Of a stretch of DNA of 64,000 bases, positions 1 to 11,663 are shown one piece after another. The position numbers and the translations under genes are program-made. How positions within the stretch are numbered: the stretch's first letter is position 1; each line of letters starts with the position of its first letter. The stretch lies in the NCBI GenBank assembly GCA_013365325.1, contig JABVXV010000018.1:434001-498000 (forward strand). The letters are read 5' to 3'. The notes beneath the pieces are model-generated. The model was not told where the DNA came from and ran no database searches. It saw only the letters and a list, made by a program, of their open reading frames with translations. Origin of the DNA: Dipetalonema caudispina. Lineage: Eukaryota; Nematoda; Chromadorea; Rhabditida; Onchocercidae.

Positions 1-3000
1 ATCGGAAGTCATGATATCATCATCGATTACAGCAATGGCGAGTAATGTGAAGAATGATGCTAGAGAAGAAATAAAATGCCAAATATCGTGATAGTCGAAG
101 TATTGAAACATGATACATTCCTCAGCGATAGCTCGATTTTGTGCTGCTGTCAACTGAATTTCATATTTCAAGTAAAATTTAAGTAAAATCATTGCAGAAC
201 ATTTACAGTGAAAGATGGTGATATCATAAACATTTACACGAAAGATGGTGATATCATAAAAAAAAGGAATTAGGTTATCATTTCCTTTCCTTTTAAATTT
301 TCGAATGAAATCATTTGAAACGGCTCCAAGCATTTGTGGCAAGTATAATTATACCTGTGGTAGCGCAATCATTTTAATTATTCAATTTAATTCCTTTCCA
401 TAAATTCCCTTTCTTAGTTGTAACTTTTGGCAGCTCGAAAAATTTATTAGAAAAATACATGAGATGGATATTTGTGAAATGCAATTGAATATTCACTTAC
501 AGTCCAGTCATTCCTGCCATGATCAAAGAAATAAAAAGCAACTATCCAAAGTAGAAACGAAGCGATCGCATACACGAAAGCATATATGAGCATTGTTTCA
601 CCGTTAATAATCTGCAATGATGATATATGACAATTGATTGATGACAAACAATGAGTTTATTATAGGAAATTTTAAGTAATATTATTGATTGATAGTGGTA
701 GAATGAGCAGGAAATATCCATTGATGATCATCTTCACATGGACAAAGTTTCGTAAGATAAGTGATTCACTTGCTTATTGATTGATAGTTTAAATTTTTAC
801 AGGTAAAAGGAAATCTAACCCTAGCAACAGTTGGAAAAATAACGAGTTTCCATTATGTGCATTTTTCAAACTCCTGTTTTAAAAAGCCGTCGTCCATGTA
901 ATTAGCAATTTGTAGTTTCATTATTGTAATAATCCAGGAATTTGGAATATCGAAGGCTAGTAATCTTACTTGGAAAAGTAACTTAATTTTCCATCGTTTT
1001 CTGATGAAAACTTTCCTTAGTTTATTTATATTTTATGTCTAATTTCCTCTTCCATAACTATGTACACTTCACAGATAAGTTAATATTCCAAAATATTAAA
1101 CAGGACAAATTTCATTCCAAAAATTTCTGGAAGTATTCAGTAAATCTATCTATCTGTTCTGTAGTAAGTGCTAGTGTAGCAATTTTTCTTTAGCATTTTC
1201 CAAGTATTTGTTCAGGTAAATTGAAGAAATTTAGAAGCTAACTGTAGGCAGCCGTAAAAGCGTCATGCAATTTGTTGCTTTCCAGATAAGGTAACGGATT
1301 ATCTGTTCTTTTCTTTTTTTTTACTTTTCATCGTTAGGGGGGAAGGTTGAAACATAAGAGACAGACCCAAGGGGACTTCCTCCTTATTATTACTTCTGCA
1401 ATACAAACGTTTCTTGTTTTCCGATCAAGAATGAGCATATAATCAAAAAAGTAATGTGAAGGATGAGATTAGGCTGTGAAAATTTCAGAAAGTCTGATTG
1501 CAAAGTGTATTTTTAAAGCTTTAGTAAAAGTCGGATCAGAGGTTACCAAAGAAGGTGTAACTTGTATAATTATTGGCAAATCCTTGTTAGTTCATGATGT
1601 TAGAAAGATTAATTCACGGAATGAGCAAATACATAAAAAAACAGAAGTAAGTATCAACACTTCTGTTTATTTCTTTTAGAAATACTTTAAGCTAAAAGTT
1701 TGCCAAATTCCAGAGAGGAAAACTTAAAAAAGAGCAGATAGAAAATAATTAATGCAGAAGATTTAATATAACAGGAAGCGTCATCAAATTCGAGTCAAAC
1801 CTTGCAGGCAATGTAGTAAATAAAATAACCAGCAGTGTTAAGCATTAGAATATGAAGCGTAATGTATGATGTTTGCAGTAGACTTGTTTCGAATAATAAT
1901 GCTAGCACAGTATTGCACGCGATACTGCAAGCGAGCAATATCCTGCAAAAAGGTTTCTAGCAGTTGAAACATAGTTTTCTTATTGTTTCCAGAAAGGAAG
2001 ACAAGTATTCGGCCATTTTGCAATGTCAAGTCTATTTTGTAGTAAATGGAAAAAGCTCCTGATGAAAGTCATCCAAAAATTTTATTCAATTTAGCAGAAA
2101 TTAAATTAATAGCGATTATATAAAAAGGGAAATACGACAAATGTGTAGTCCTCATCAATGTAATTAATCTAGAAATAAATAGGTTAATTAACAAAATGAC
2201 AACAAACAGGTTTACTTTTTCATTGCCAAACTTTTATCCCCTTCATTTTCTGCGCGAAATTGCCAATAATATCCCAACCATTTTCTCCAGTTTCTAATTG
2301 GGATAGATTCTAAAAAGAAATTATAATTCCGAATAGAAAAAGTAATGGGAAACACAATTCATATAGCACAAAGCAGTAGATTGAACAAGCCTATTACTTC
2401 AGAAATTAACAAAAGTTACCAGCAGACAAGTGATTGCCAAGCAATAAATGATACTGAAAAGCGATAAGTAACAGTAATCCTGATGTAAGAATGATCCCCA
2501 ATGCATAGATGTTATCTTTTATGGCCTAAAAAGAAAATGAAATGTATTGAATATGAAACTACAAATGTAATGACACTTTTGTATCCAATCACTTTTTTAT
2601 TTCCTACAACCTGATAAGATCATCATCAGCAAACAATAATTCCGTTTCGAAAGGAAAACAACATTTTTCATAAGCAAATCGTACGATAGATGTCATTAAG
2701 CAAATCGTATGATAGATGCCATTAAGCAAATAAATATTTTTAGCAAAAACAAGAAATAGTACAGTTTGAAACAAATATTCATAAATATGATGGAAGGGAA
2801 ACAAAACTGTTACAGAAAGAAAATAAAAAAGTTTCCAGAAAACTGAATCCCCACGATACTATTGGTCATAGAAATTGAGCATTTTGAAAATAATACAACT
2901 TACATTGCCAGCAAAATGGAAAGAAATGGCAAATGTAATTGATTGAAAGATTCCACTTAGTGAAATACCTCCACGACGGACAAAATAAAACCGTACCATT

Positions 3001-6000
3001 AAAAGAACCAAAGTTATTTCGACAAATAAGGTATCTGCATAGAGCATAGCTAAGATTACTTTGTCTTTCGGGACACTTTACTGCATAACATTTTTTTAAA
3101 AATTTTCAATTCCAAACCGGATACTTAAAATGTTTTTCGGAGCAACTCATCGCTTACATCATTTAACTCAAAATATTATCTAAAAAAAATTCTTTGCAAA
3201 TTGTATAGCAATATATCGAATTAGTTGAATTAGAGTAAAACGAAACCAAAGTGTAAGAAAAAATTACCATTGTGAAAGGTTCGAGGATTTGGACAAATAT
3301 GATAGAAAGCACTGGCAAAAGCCTCTAAACACATCATCAGACCAATATTAAGAAAAACATGTGGACAATAACTGTACCTAGCAGAGCGATGATACTTCCA
3401 GTACTTATAACTGTAGTGAAAATTTGATATTTACATGAATCACTTTCATAAATATATTCAAACTTAACTTCATTCACTGGTTTGCAAGAATAGTATTATG
3501 GAATTTGTCAATTATCAATAGGTAGTCGTGTTGTAGATAGTTATCCTAATCCTAAAACGGTGATTTTTGCCTAAATTCTGTATTAATTTATTAGATCTGC
3601 TAATCGGAAACATAAATGTGCTAGACGATAAGATAAATAAGTTAAATCACAACTTTGATGTACTTTACGTAATCTTTTCGAGATCGAACTTTAATAGTAT
3701 AGTAGGAACGTTTAATAGCTATAATGCACACCTACCGACGACTGATCAAAACGATAAAAATGAAACCGAGTAAAAGATATCCGACATTACTAAACATATG
3801 GTTAAATGTCTGAAATGGTCCTAATACAAACGAGCATTCCATGTTGTAATAGCAAGCATTCAAATTATCAGCCATCAATGTCAGTTGATCCTGAAATTTG
3901 ATTCCTAAATTTAAACAAATATAGTCACATATGAGTTTGTTATTAATTAGATAAATATAATCATTTATAAATTTCACGAAACTTAATATCTGATTAAACA
4001 TCTAACAAATGTGTTCAGTATAAGTGTGATTAAATAAGATGTATATTACTTTGAAGTAGACTTACCAATAATAATGAATAAAAATATTGGAATACAAATG
4101 GTAACGAAACAAAATAAGGAATACAGGCATACCAGTTCAACTGTAATACAGTACAAAATATTACGAACATTACAAGTACGACGAAAGGGAAATTTTGAAT
4201 TTCATTATCAACTAAAAGATAGTCGTATATATCAGAGAAAAGAAATCAAAACAATAGCAACAAATTAATGTAGCATTCTTTATTATAGTTTCGATTATCT
4301 GTTCCCTTATGCCCGTTTCTCTTCCCTTCAGTAGTTAATAGTAAGAATACTTATTTAAAAAAAAGAAAAGAAGAAACTTTATATAAACTAATTTAAAAAT
4401 GCTTTTATCTTATCAAAAATTTACCTCAAACGTTTGCATGATGATTTCATTTGTATTGGTGCTGACGGAACGTTGTTCAACAGTTTTCAACGATGCAGTA
4501 TCTGTAAATTGTCGCTCATTTATTCTATGTCTTTTCTTGGAGCATATAATAGTACAAAAATAAGTATACAATACAACACTATAAATACAACTAAAACTAT
4601 CAAATGTAGTCATTAAATTTCGCTAATAGAATTAAGAAATTTTATCGTGTTGGCAGAATTTCGAAATTAAAATTAGTGATAAGGGCAAGACAACGTTAAA
4701 ATTATCAAATGTAATCATTAAATTCTATTAACATAGTTATGAAGTTTATCGCGACCATTCGTAAACTTCATGAATAATTGAAAGTACGACCTTCCACAGA
4801 TTGCTGCATGTCCTTATCCATTTGAATATCCACAAGAATATTATGTGAATCGTTCACAGGTGCGGTTCTCTGGAAAACTCATGAAATAAACTTATATATT
4901 GCAACAAGCACAATACATTGTCTAGATGACAATACGATTTTCTGTTTTCTAATCATCAGTCACTGATTGTATTTGCAAGCACATAGAAAGCATTTTGCTT
5001 TAATATAAGGTGACAGCTGAATACAATTAACCTGATATGTGGAACATGACGGTGTTTCCGAATTGCCTTCATCTAACAGAACGATCAGTGGTATATCAAT
5101 TTCTGCTTGACTAAAAAAAACTCCCTCAGTTCTTTTTCGAACAAAATGAGTGGATTCATGCAAAAGTTACATGCGGGAACGGCAATGTACAGTGTTAAAT
5201 CGCAATATTGCGCGAAAAAAAAGTGCCAAATCGCAATACGAAAAAAAAAGTGCTAAATCGCAATACTGCATGCAATAAAACATTTACTTGTTATGAAAGT
5301 ATGGCATAAGTCGATCGTTTCCAAGGAAGATGGTGGCTAATATCAAATAAAATATCACCGTCATTATCAAAGGGTATAATGAAGTAGATTCCATACTACT
5401 AAACTTGATGTCGAATTTCTTCTTGCGGTTGTGTTCCCCTGTTTATAAATTTCCAAATACTTAAACGGTTTATGCTAATACACTGTTTTGCTTCAGATTC
5501 AAATTTGTGCTCAATTTTTCTTTTAAATCATCTTTCCCACAATATAATGACGACTACATTTTGTTAGTTTAGGTAACCATTATTAGTAAAATAATGTCGG
5601 GAATATTTTTGCATGTAGTAATTTGCACTGCTTTACGACGGGCTTCTAACTTTTTCATGTTTCAAAGTTGCAAAAAGTGCAGAATGTAAACGTACGAATA
5701 GGAGTAAACGTATTGCATATAAGGTCATCATACATCATTATTACGAAAACATGAAGTGGTGAATTTGCCAAAAGCATAAGTGATGCTTTCCGAGTGAATG
5801 CTACTCGTATGGAGGAGCTCGAAGCAAGCATTCCTGAATGCAAGAATGCAGTCTGCAAATGAACCAAAATAAATATTTTTATATTCGACAATTTGAAGTA
5901 TAACGAAGCGATCAAAAAGATATTGTCACATATGGCTAATTAACACTAAACGGTTCAAATCCTTAATAGTAAATTCAGTAGATTAAAAATGCACTAACTT

Positions 6001-7849
6001 TCTTCTTGCAGATTTAACTATTTGCTATTGCACAAAACTTAGTTGTAAGTAATATTACCATAAATTCATAAATTGGATGCAAAGATCGAGGAATATAAAA
6101 ATCTACCGAATAGTTCTGAACCACCATAAGAGCACAGTAATTGTCGTTACTTTTCACAGCTACTTTAAACATTTTAATGGAGGCATTAGAAATGTGAATT
6201 CTGAATGCTAATGGCATCATTGCTGAGATCTTTTGATTTGAAAGAGCACGGCTGAATTTCGGCGCACGCAGACTGCAACAATAAAGAAATTAAATATTAA
6301 GATAAATCTGAATTATACTTTACTGAAAAGTACCATTTTCAAAGATATAGCAACTTTTAAAATGCTAAAAAAAATATGAAATTTTCTTCGCCAACTGTGC
6401 GAGATATGAAAATTTGGTCTACATACGATACGATGTAAATACATATGAAGCAGATTTAGTAACCACATGAAAGTGCCAGATAACCATCGATTTGTATTCT
6501 CGAAGATTCAGTTTTCAAATTTAAGTAAAACCAATGGTGCCAATAATTGCTGGTCTAAAACCAAAAAAAAAGACTTGAAATTTAAAAAAATGAAGGAAGA
6601 TATACATGACATTGTACTGAGCTCGATCATAAATTTTGATAGAGATGCTATAAGTTAAGATATTGTTTGAATTTGTTGTTACCAAAATGAACAAATAGAT
6701 CGATCTATTGTCAAAGAGTGATTCCGTCGTTTCCATATCCAGGCCAGGCAAAATCACGCCATCCTCTATGTCACCACTTCTGCAAAAATCAAGAATTCCT
6801 CAACAGAATCTATAAAAGAATTCAAATATTCGGTATTATCAATAATAATAGATGGATGAACCTTTACCTGCTAATTTGTGTGAACTATTCTCAAAAATTC
6901 CTTTTCATTCCCTCTCTCTTAAGATATAGTAACTTACTTCTCTTTTTCGTTTTACTCAGTGGAAAAAATTCTACGAAAAAGATAAAAACTAAAAATTACA
7001 AAAGAAAATTGCTGGGAATCTGCGATAAAAATTGATGAATCCTTCAATGTTAAGTTTATTTAGAAATTTAAAAAATACTTCGTTTTCTGAAGTATAGGAA
7101 GCATAGGGAAACTCTTACAATAGTGGGGTTTAATGGCATTTGTTCAGCACATCTGTTTATAATAATTGATCGATTGTTCAGGTCGTACTTGGAAAAACTT
7201 TTTCAGCAAGTAGGAAAATTCAGGTTTACGAAAGTTGGATAAGTAAACTAATTATGATCTGGCTAATAGATTCAATCGGGGAGTGAAATATAAACCTTAC
7301 TTGGTTGGTAATGCAAATGATATGGCATCGATTGGATGTTGACAGGTTACTTGTAACGACAATTTATTTCTATCAACGAATTTGTTGACATCATGTAAGC
7401 GTACGTGGACTCGTAACAAATCTAGCTAAATAGATGATTTAGAATAATTCATTTTTCACAATCAATAGTGATGTGTTGGAAGTTGAAATTCCTATCAATT
7501 TGGCGCTATGATGCCATCTGAATCATAATAATAGCAACAATTATCAGCAAAAAATGATCTTCATTAGTGCAATGGTATGTCATTTACTCATATGTATTAA
7601 TTTTTGTTCACTTGCAAATTTTTAATTTGCAAAATACTTGCAGAAAATGCTTACCACATTTGATTGCTCAAAATTTGCGTAATGAATGTTAAGATGACCT
7701 TTCCTTATTGTACCATTAATACTTGTGGATCTGTGAAGGCTGAACGGGAAATTTTGGATACGAGCTTCATCGTTGCTCAATTGTCGTAATGAGTCAGATA
7801 CACTGTCACTTATCAATCCAGCAAAATGCAGAATAAATAAAAGTGTCAT
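1..7849 (-). CDS. chup-1: SID-1/CHUP-1 (SIDT) family multipass membrane protein, C-terminus cut by window edge
   Basis: The family comprises membrane proteins linked to dsRNA import (SID-1) or cholesterol uptake (CHUP-1). Exons that agree in phase, in transcript order: 7655-7849 (ATG at 7849, signal peptide MTLLFILHFAGLISD), 7301-7425, 6059-6272, then 4066-4140, 3736-3890, 3268-3410, 2904-3034, 2420-2525, 2216-2309, 1801-1942, 501-611 and 1-153. Family landmarks are NACYYNMECSFVLGPF followed by FNHMFSNVGYLLLGF, then LEAFASAFYHICPN (vertebrate SIDT: EGLLSACYHVCPN), then LTAAQNRAIAEEC and YFDYHDIWHF near the end. Likely but unsettled exons lie at 6683-6779, 6532-6554, about 5697-5852, 5288-5398 (first membrane helix), 5032-5110, 4791-4869 and 4425-4590. 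The stop codon is off the left edge. The family is certain. CHUP-1 is preferred over SID-1 because I recall filarial worms being reported to lack SID-1; that choice is inference. Confidence 0.9.
199..260. repeat. Two-copy tandem repeat, about 31 bp
   Basis: Two near-identical units share GAAAGATGGTGATATCATAA. They lie in the intron between the last two exons of the SID-family gene. Confidence 0.8.
2671..2731. repeat. 26-bp tandem repeat, 2.3 copies
   Basis: The units begin TAAGCAAATCGTA at 2671 and 2697, and a partial third starts at 2723. Copies differ at two positions. The array is intronic in the SID-family gene. Confidence 0.8.
5192..5268. repeat. Three imperfect tandem units with oligo-A
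   Basis: AAATCGCAATA occurs three times, the first two copies followed by a run of A and GTGC. Unit length is 27-31 bp. The array sits in an intron of the SID-family gene. Confidence 0.75.
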
Positions 7850-7856
7850 TGAAAAG

Positions 7857-7865
7857 CTGGAAAAA
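7857..7865 (-). other. Probable spliced-leader acceptor for the SID-family gene
   Basis: On the minus strand TTTTTCCAG ends 7 nt before the start ATG. No upstream exon is needed, so a trans-splice site is the simplest reading. A cis-spliced 5' UTR exon is the alternative. Confidence 0.5.
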
Positions 7866-7979
7866 CATCTCTGTGCAGAATTATTTTGAGTGACTCATGT
7901 CAAAAGTTATTTGAATTGTAAGCATTATTTAGGTGATTCATTATCGTTAAATTGTAATTTAGGAGAAATAATTTAGGAG

Positions 7980-8033
7980 ACAAGCCACAAATTGGCCGAT
8001 AGACCACGTACCATTGGCCAATTTGTGGCTTGT
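7980..8033. repeat. Perfect 18-bp inverted repeat (hairpin)
   Basis: The arm ACAAGCCACAAATTGGCC (7980-7997) is matched exactly by its reverse complement at 8016-8033, with an 18-nt spacer. It lies just upstream of the SID-family start and has no coding explanation. Confidence 0.85.
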
Positions 8034-8395
8034 GAGGAGTATTGCTGAGCTGTCCGATTGTAAAGGGCATCTCATTAAATTTCTCATTGCTGGGGAAAGT
8101 GTCTTGACCCAGGACAAAGGATTGCAAGGATGTGGTAATATATTGAAAAATATCAATGAGAGAGAAAAGCAGAGAGAAAAGAATCATTCTATAATAAAAG
8201 TCGTCCTTTTTTCTACGCCTAAATCGATCCATTTTCAACTGATACTGGCCAACAAATCCAAGCTATACCATTGAATCAGGTGCTTTTGGTATCAATTTGA
8301 AGTTACCTGCTAATAGGAAACAATATCTTACCTATGATATCTTTTTGTTAGTAAATGAATGAAATTAGCTTTTCCTTACAACCAAAAATGAAATC

Positions 8396-8427
8396 AGAGA
8401 GAGAGAGAGGACGAGAGAGAGAGGGAG
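8396..8427. repeat. GA-rich microsatellite
   Basis: Runs of GA interrupted by GGAC and GGG. Confidence 0.85.
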
Positions 8428-9775
8428 ACAACTAAATTTGTGTGTTGTGCAGATCTTAGATTGTTGGGAAATTTTTTTTTTTTTTTCGCTTTTTTCCTAT
8501 ACAATTGAGAGAAATTCTCTCACACGGAAAAAGTCTCTTTCATTTTCTGACATGATATAATTCTCTTTTTACACTCACTTCTTGTAGTGATATAAGCGAA
8601 GAAATATGAGGAAAAAAGGCTTTCCGAAATATGGGAGGAAAGAGAAAACTTTCTCTCAAAATTTCCCAAATTTTAATTTTTCATCTATTTATTTCCAATA
8701 AAATTAAACATGCTTAGAATATCATTTGCAATCAATTCAACACACGATGGTAAATATTAGAATACAGATTTTGAATTTCATAACCTTTTCAAGAATTCTC
8801 TTTTCGCTGTGCAATCTTTTCCAGTTGTACAGTCATCGAGATTTAGACAATTTAAAATTTTTTGCAACTCAAATTCTTGTAGAATGTATGCTTCAAGAAG
8901 TTCAATTTCTCCTATGTGATTCTAAATGAAGATTGTTGCAACAATATGTTCACGTTGATACGAATCCGGAATTCCTCTACGCATTCTGATATGATACAAT
9001 TATGTTACATTTTAAACGAAATGGTTTGAGGGAAGAAAGTGAAATTTATTTGCGGAAATGTCGGCGAAATCATTTCATACAATGATCAGAGAACGATTCA
9101 AACAATTAGTTCGAGTTTTTCTTTTGTTCCTTAGCTCCTTTATTAATGTATTTTGAGCTTTCTCAACGAACGCTCCTATTTGTTGATTTCCTTGTGTGGA
9201 ACACCGTATCATCACGCAATCTTACGTGATAAATCGTCGTTAGCCATTTCATTCAGTTATTTAATTTCAATATTAATGCAGCATGAAAGTAATCTTTTAT
9301 TGAGTTTGGGAAAAGGAGAAATCTCAAGGTGATTTAATGAAATTATTGTGAAAAGAAATATTTATCATGAAAAACAGTTAATCATTTATTAATTATCATT
9401 CGCATATTTTTTTATAGTATGTTTTCTTCCTTCAACTTCTCCATATTTTTTAAAAAAATTTTTGATAAGTTACCATCTTAATAACCATATAATTACTCTG
9501 ACTACATGATCTTGTTCGACCGGTGCATGCAGTTTTGTTAGTGCAAGCATATCACAGTACGCATGCTGTTCAGTTTGCAATAACTGCAAACTGTTATGGT
9601 AAATGTGAAATGTTATGTTAACATACAGTAAGCTTTATAAGTTAGCAAATATTATCAATATTAAAATGAATGGTATGATAAGAAAGGGAAGGATGGGAAA
9701 GGGAAAGGCAAAGATAGGACTAATTTCAAAAAGTATCTTTTGATGAAAATGGACATGTGAAATGGCCAGGTATTT

Positions 9776-11663
9776 TCATCCAAATCTTAGTGGACGTGGC
9801 CCCAGTGCTCGTTTCCATGATCTAAAATAAAAGTTTTGATTTTAATAAAGAATAAATTTTTTCTAATTTCACTTGTCAATTATCTTGCTGTAATTAATGA
9901 ATGAGATAAAAAAAAAAAAAAAAGGAAAGGTCGTAACAAATCAATTAATGTCTCTCCTAATCCCCATCAAATAAAACTTTAATTCCAAACAGTTTTATTA
10001 CATTTTACATTTAATAATTACCTGATTCTAATGTCTTTTTAGAATTCCGTCATATTATTACGTTAACTGTAAGTGTCATTGAGGGAAAAAAAGGAAATAC
10101 TTCTCTGAAGTTAGGATAATCCCAACTTAAATAATATGGTAGTCAATTAATAACTTTACAACTTATTCTACTTACCAATAAATTATTGATTTTTTTAGGT
10201 TAAAAATAAGTACCTCTCATCCGCATATGATGATAAAATGTTGGCATCTGGTGATCGCAGTGAATTCATATACGGATTTACTGAAAATAAAAGCAGCATA
10301 AGGAATAGTAGTAGATCAGATAGCTTAACTTACTTGGCTTGGATGAAATTTGCACTGTTTATTGTGGCTTCTCAGCTTTATATCATATCATCGCTAAAGA
10401 TTTAAAAAAAAAAAAAAGAATGAAAATTGGGATGTTTTAGAATACAGCGTATTGAAATGTTAAGTGAGGCTTAGCACTAACCATCCCTAATGACAACAAT
10501 TAATCAACCAATGATTGATTATTCATCTTTCGTTTTAATTATAATAGACAGCTTCATTTATTGTTGTGATTATTTCTTTACTTGTTGCTTAGTTACTAAT
10601 TTAATTTTCTATTTTCAAATGTTTGATTGAACCATTCAACCCATCACTCTGTGTAGGCTACTTTTATTAGATATCTACTTCAGGCTGTACAAATATTGTG
10701 GCCAATAAAAAGAAGGATGGAAACGCACTTCAGTTTTGGAATAATCATAAACTGTTAATTTCTATTCGATTAGCATTATTGTATTTATGGCTTAGCTTTA
10801 AGAAATACATAAATTTCCCAATGAATAGGATTTTTGCAAATTAGGGACAATATTAAAATAGCACTATCGGGCGATATCTATTAGTTATCCTTCTTACCTT
10901 TTTTTATCATTTTTTGCAACATTCTGCTTAAATAGCCGGTGGAAATTTAAAAATATTTGAAATTTTTTTCTGCTTTGCTTTTCCTACACAAAAGAGTTAT
11001 AAAATTTTCTTTCACAGATGTAACCATTTAAAATATTTCAAACTTAAATACACAGATCGAGGATGATATCGGAACTAATAATCTAAATCTGTTTTTCTAT
11101 ATAGAAAAAATGCAAAATGCGATCACCACTGTTTGCTTCATTTTTTAGAACGTTTGATCACTTTAAAACTGCTAAATTGAAGAATATTCATTAGCAAGAA
11201 GATATCAAGGAAAAACATCAAAAAAAAAGAGGAATTCCATCTCCTGTCATTAAAAGCAACCCAAAAAATCTTGTCTTCCTTCATTAACTTCATCTTCTTT
11301 TTATTTTTAGCATTCAGAATTGCATAATGTTTCCTGTTTGTAACCCTTTCAAATTTTTTCAATATTTTCCCTTAAAATTTAGCATTATAAATAATACTAA
11401 ATATGCAAAGAATATATTTTTTAAAAGTTGCAAAATGACATCGAATAGTATGAAGTGATTATTCGAAATATATGGAAGGTTTTAATTTTTATATGTAAGA
11501 ACTGTTATAATGAATTGTCGAAAATGTTATGAATAATTAGATGATATGAATTAGGAAACTCACTGAATTCATAGAAAATGTCGTTAGGTGGTGCTATTTG
11601 AGCGAAATATTGTTGTTGGAATAGTGCGATAAGTAGAATGCTGAGTATTGCCAGATTCATCAT
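9776..11663 (-). CDS. flp-21: FMRFamide-like neuropeptide precursor FLP-21
   Basis: Three exons, 11564-11663, 10214-10280 and 9776-9821, join in phase to a precursor of about 70 aa. Exon 1 encodes a signal peptide beginning MMNLAILSILLIALF. The short spacer is acidic near its end (SSYADE). The last exon gives WKR, then ALGPRPLRFG and the stop. The KR is the processing site and the terminal Gly donates the amide, so the product is predicted to be ALGPRPLRF-amide. C. elegans flp-21 also carries one peptide, GLGPRPLRF-amide, at the very C-terminus; it acts through the NPR-1 receptor. The one residue change (Gly to Ala at the first position) and the matching architecture make the call firm. Intron 1 is about 1.3 kb. 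The mature peptide would be secreted from neurons. Confidence 0.93.

Larger units (their letters stand above)
7866..9775. other. Intergenic stretch, SID-family gene to flp-21
   Basis: No exon is supported. The stretch holds the hairpin at 7980-8033, a GA-rich microsatellite and AT-rich sequence. It contains the promoter side of the SID-family gene and the 3' side of flp-21. Reading frames at 7900-8274 run across both hairpin arms and look accidental. Confidence 0.6.

Noticed and set aside
5288..5398. Alternative frame reading FIIPFDNDGDILFDISHH in the SID-family gene
   Set aside because: It resembles a luminal SIDT stretch but hits a stop a few bases before the only donor; the frame giving LYPLIMTVIFYLILATIFLG stays open and fits the first membrane helix.
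7900..8274. Overlapping open frames on both strands, up to 112 codons
   Set aside because: They run across the perfect hairpin arms and encode low-complexity sequence without splice partners or a known motif.
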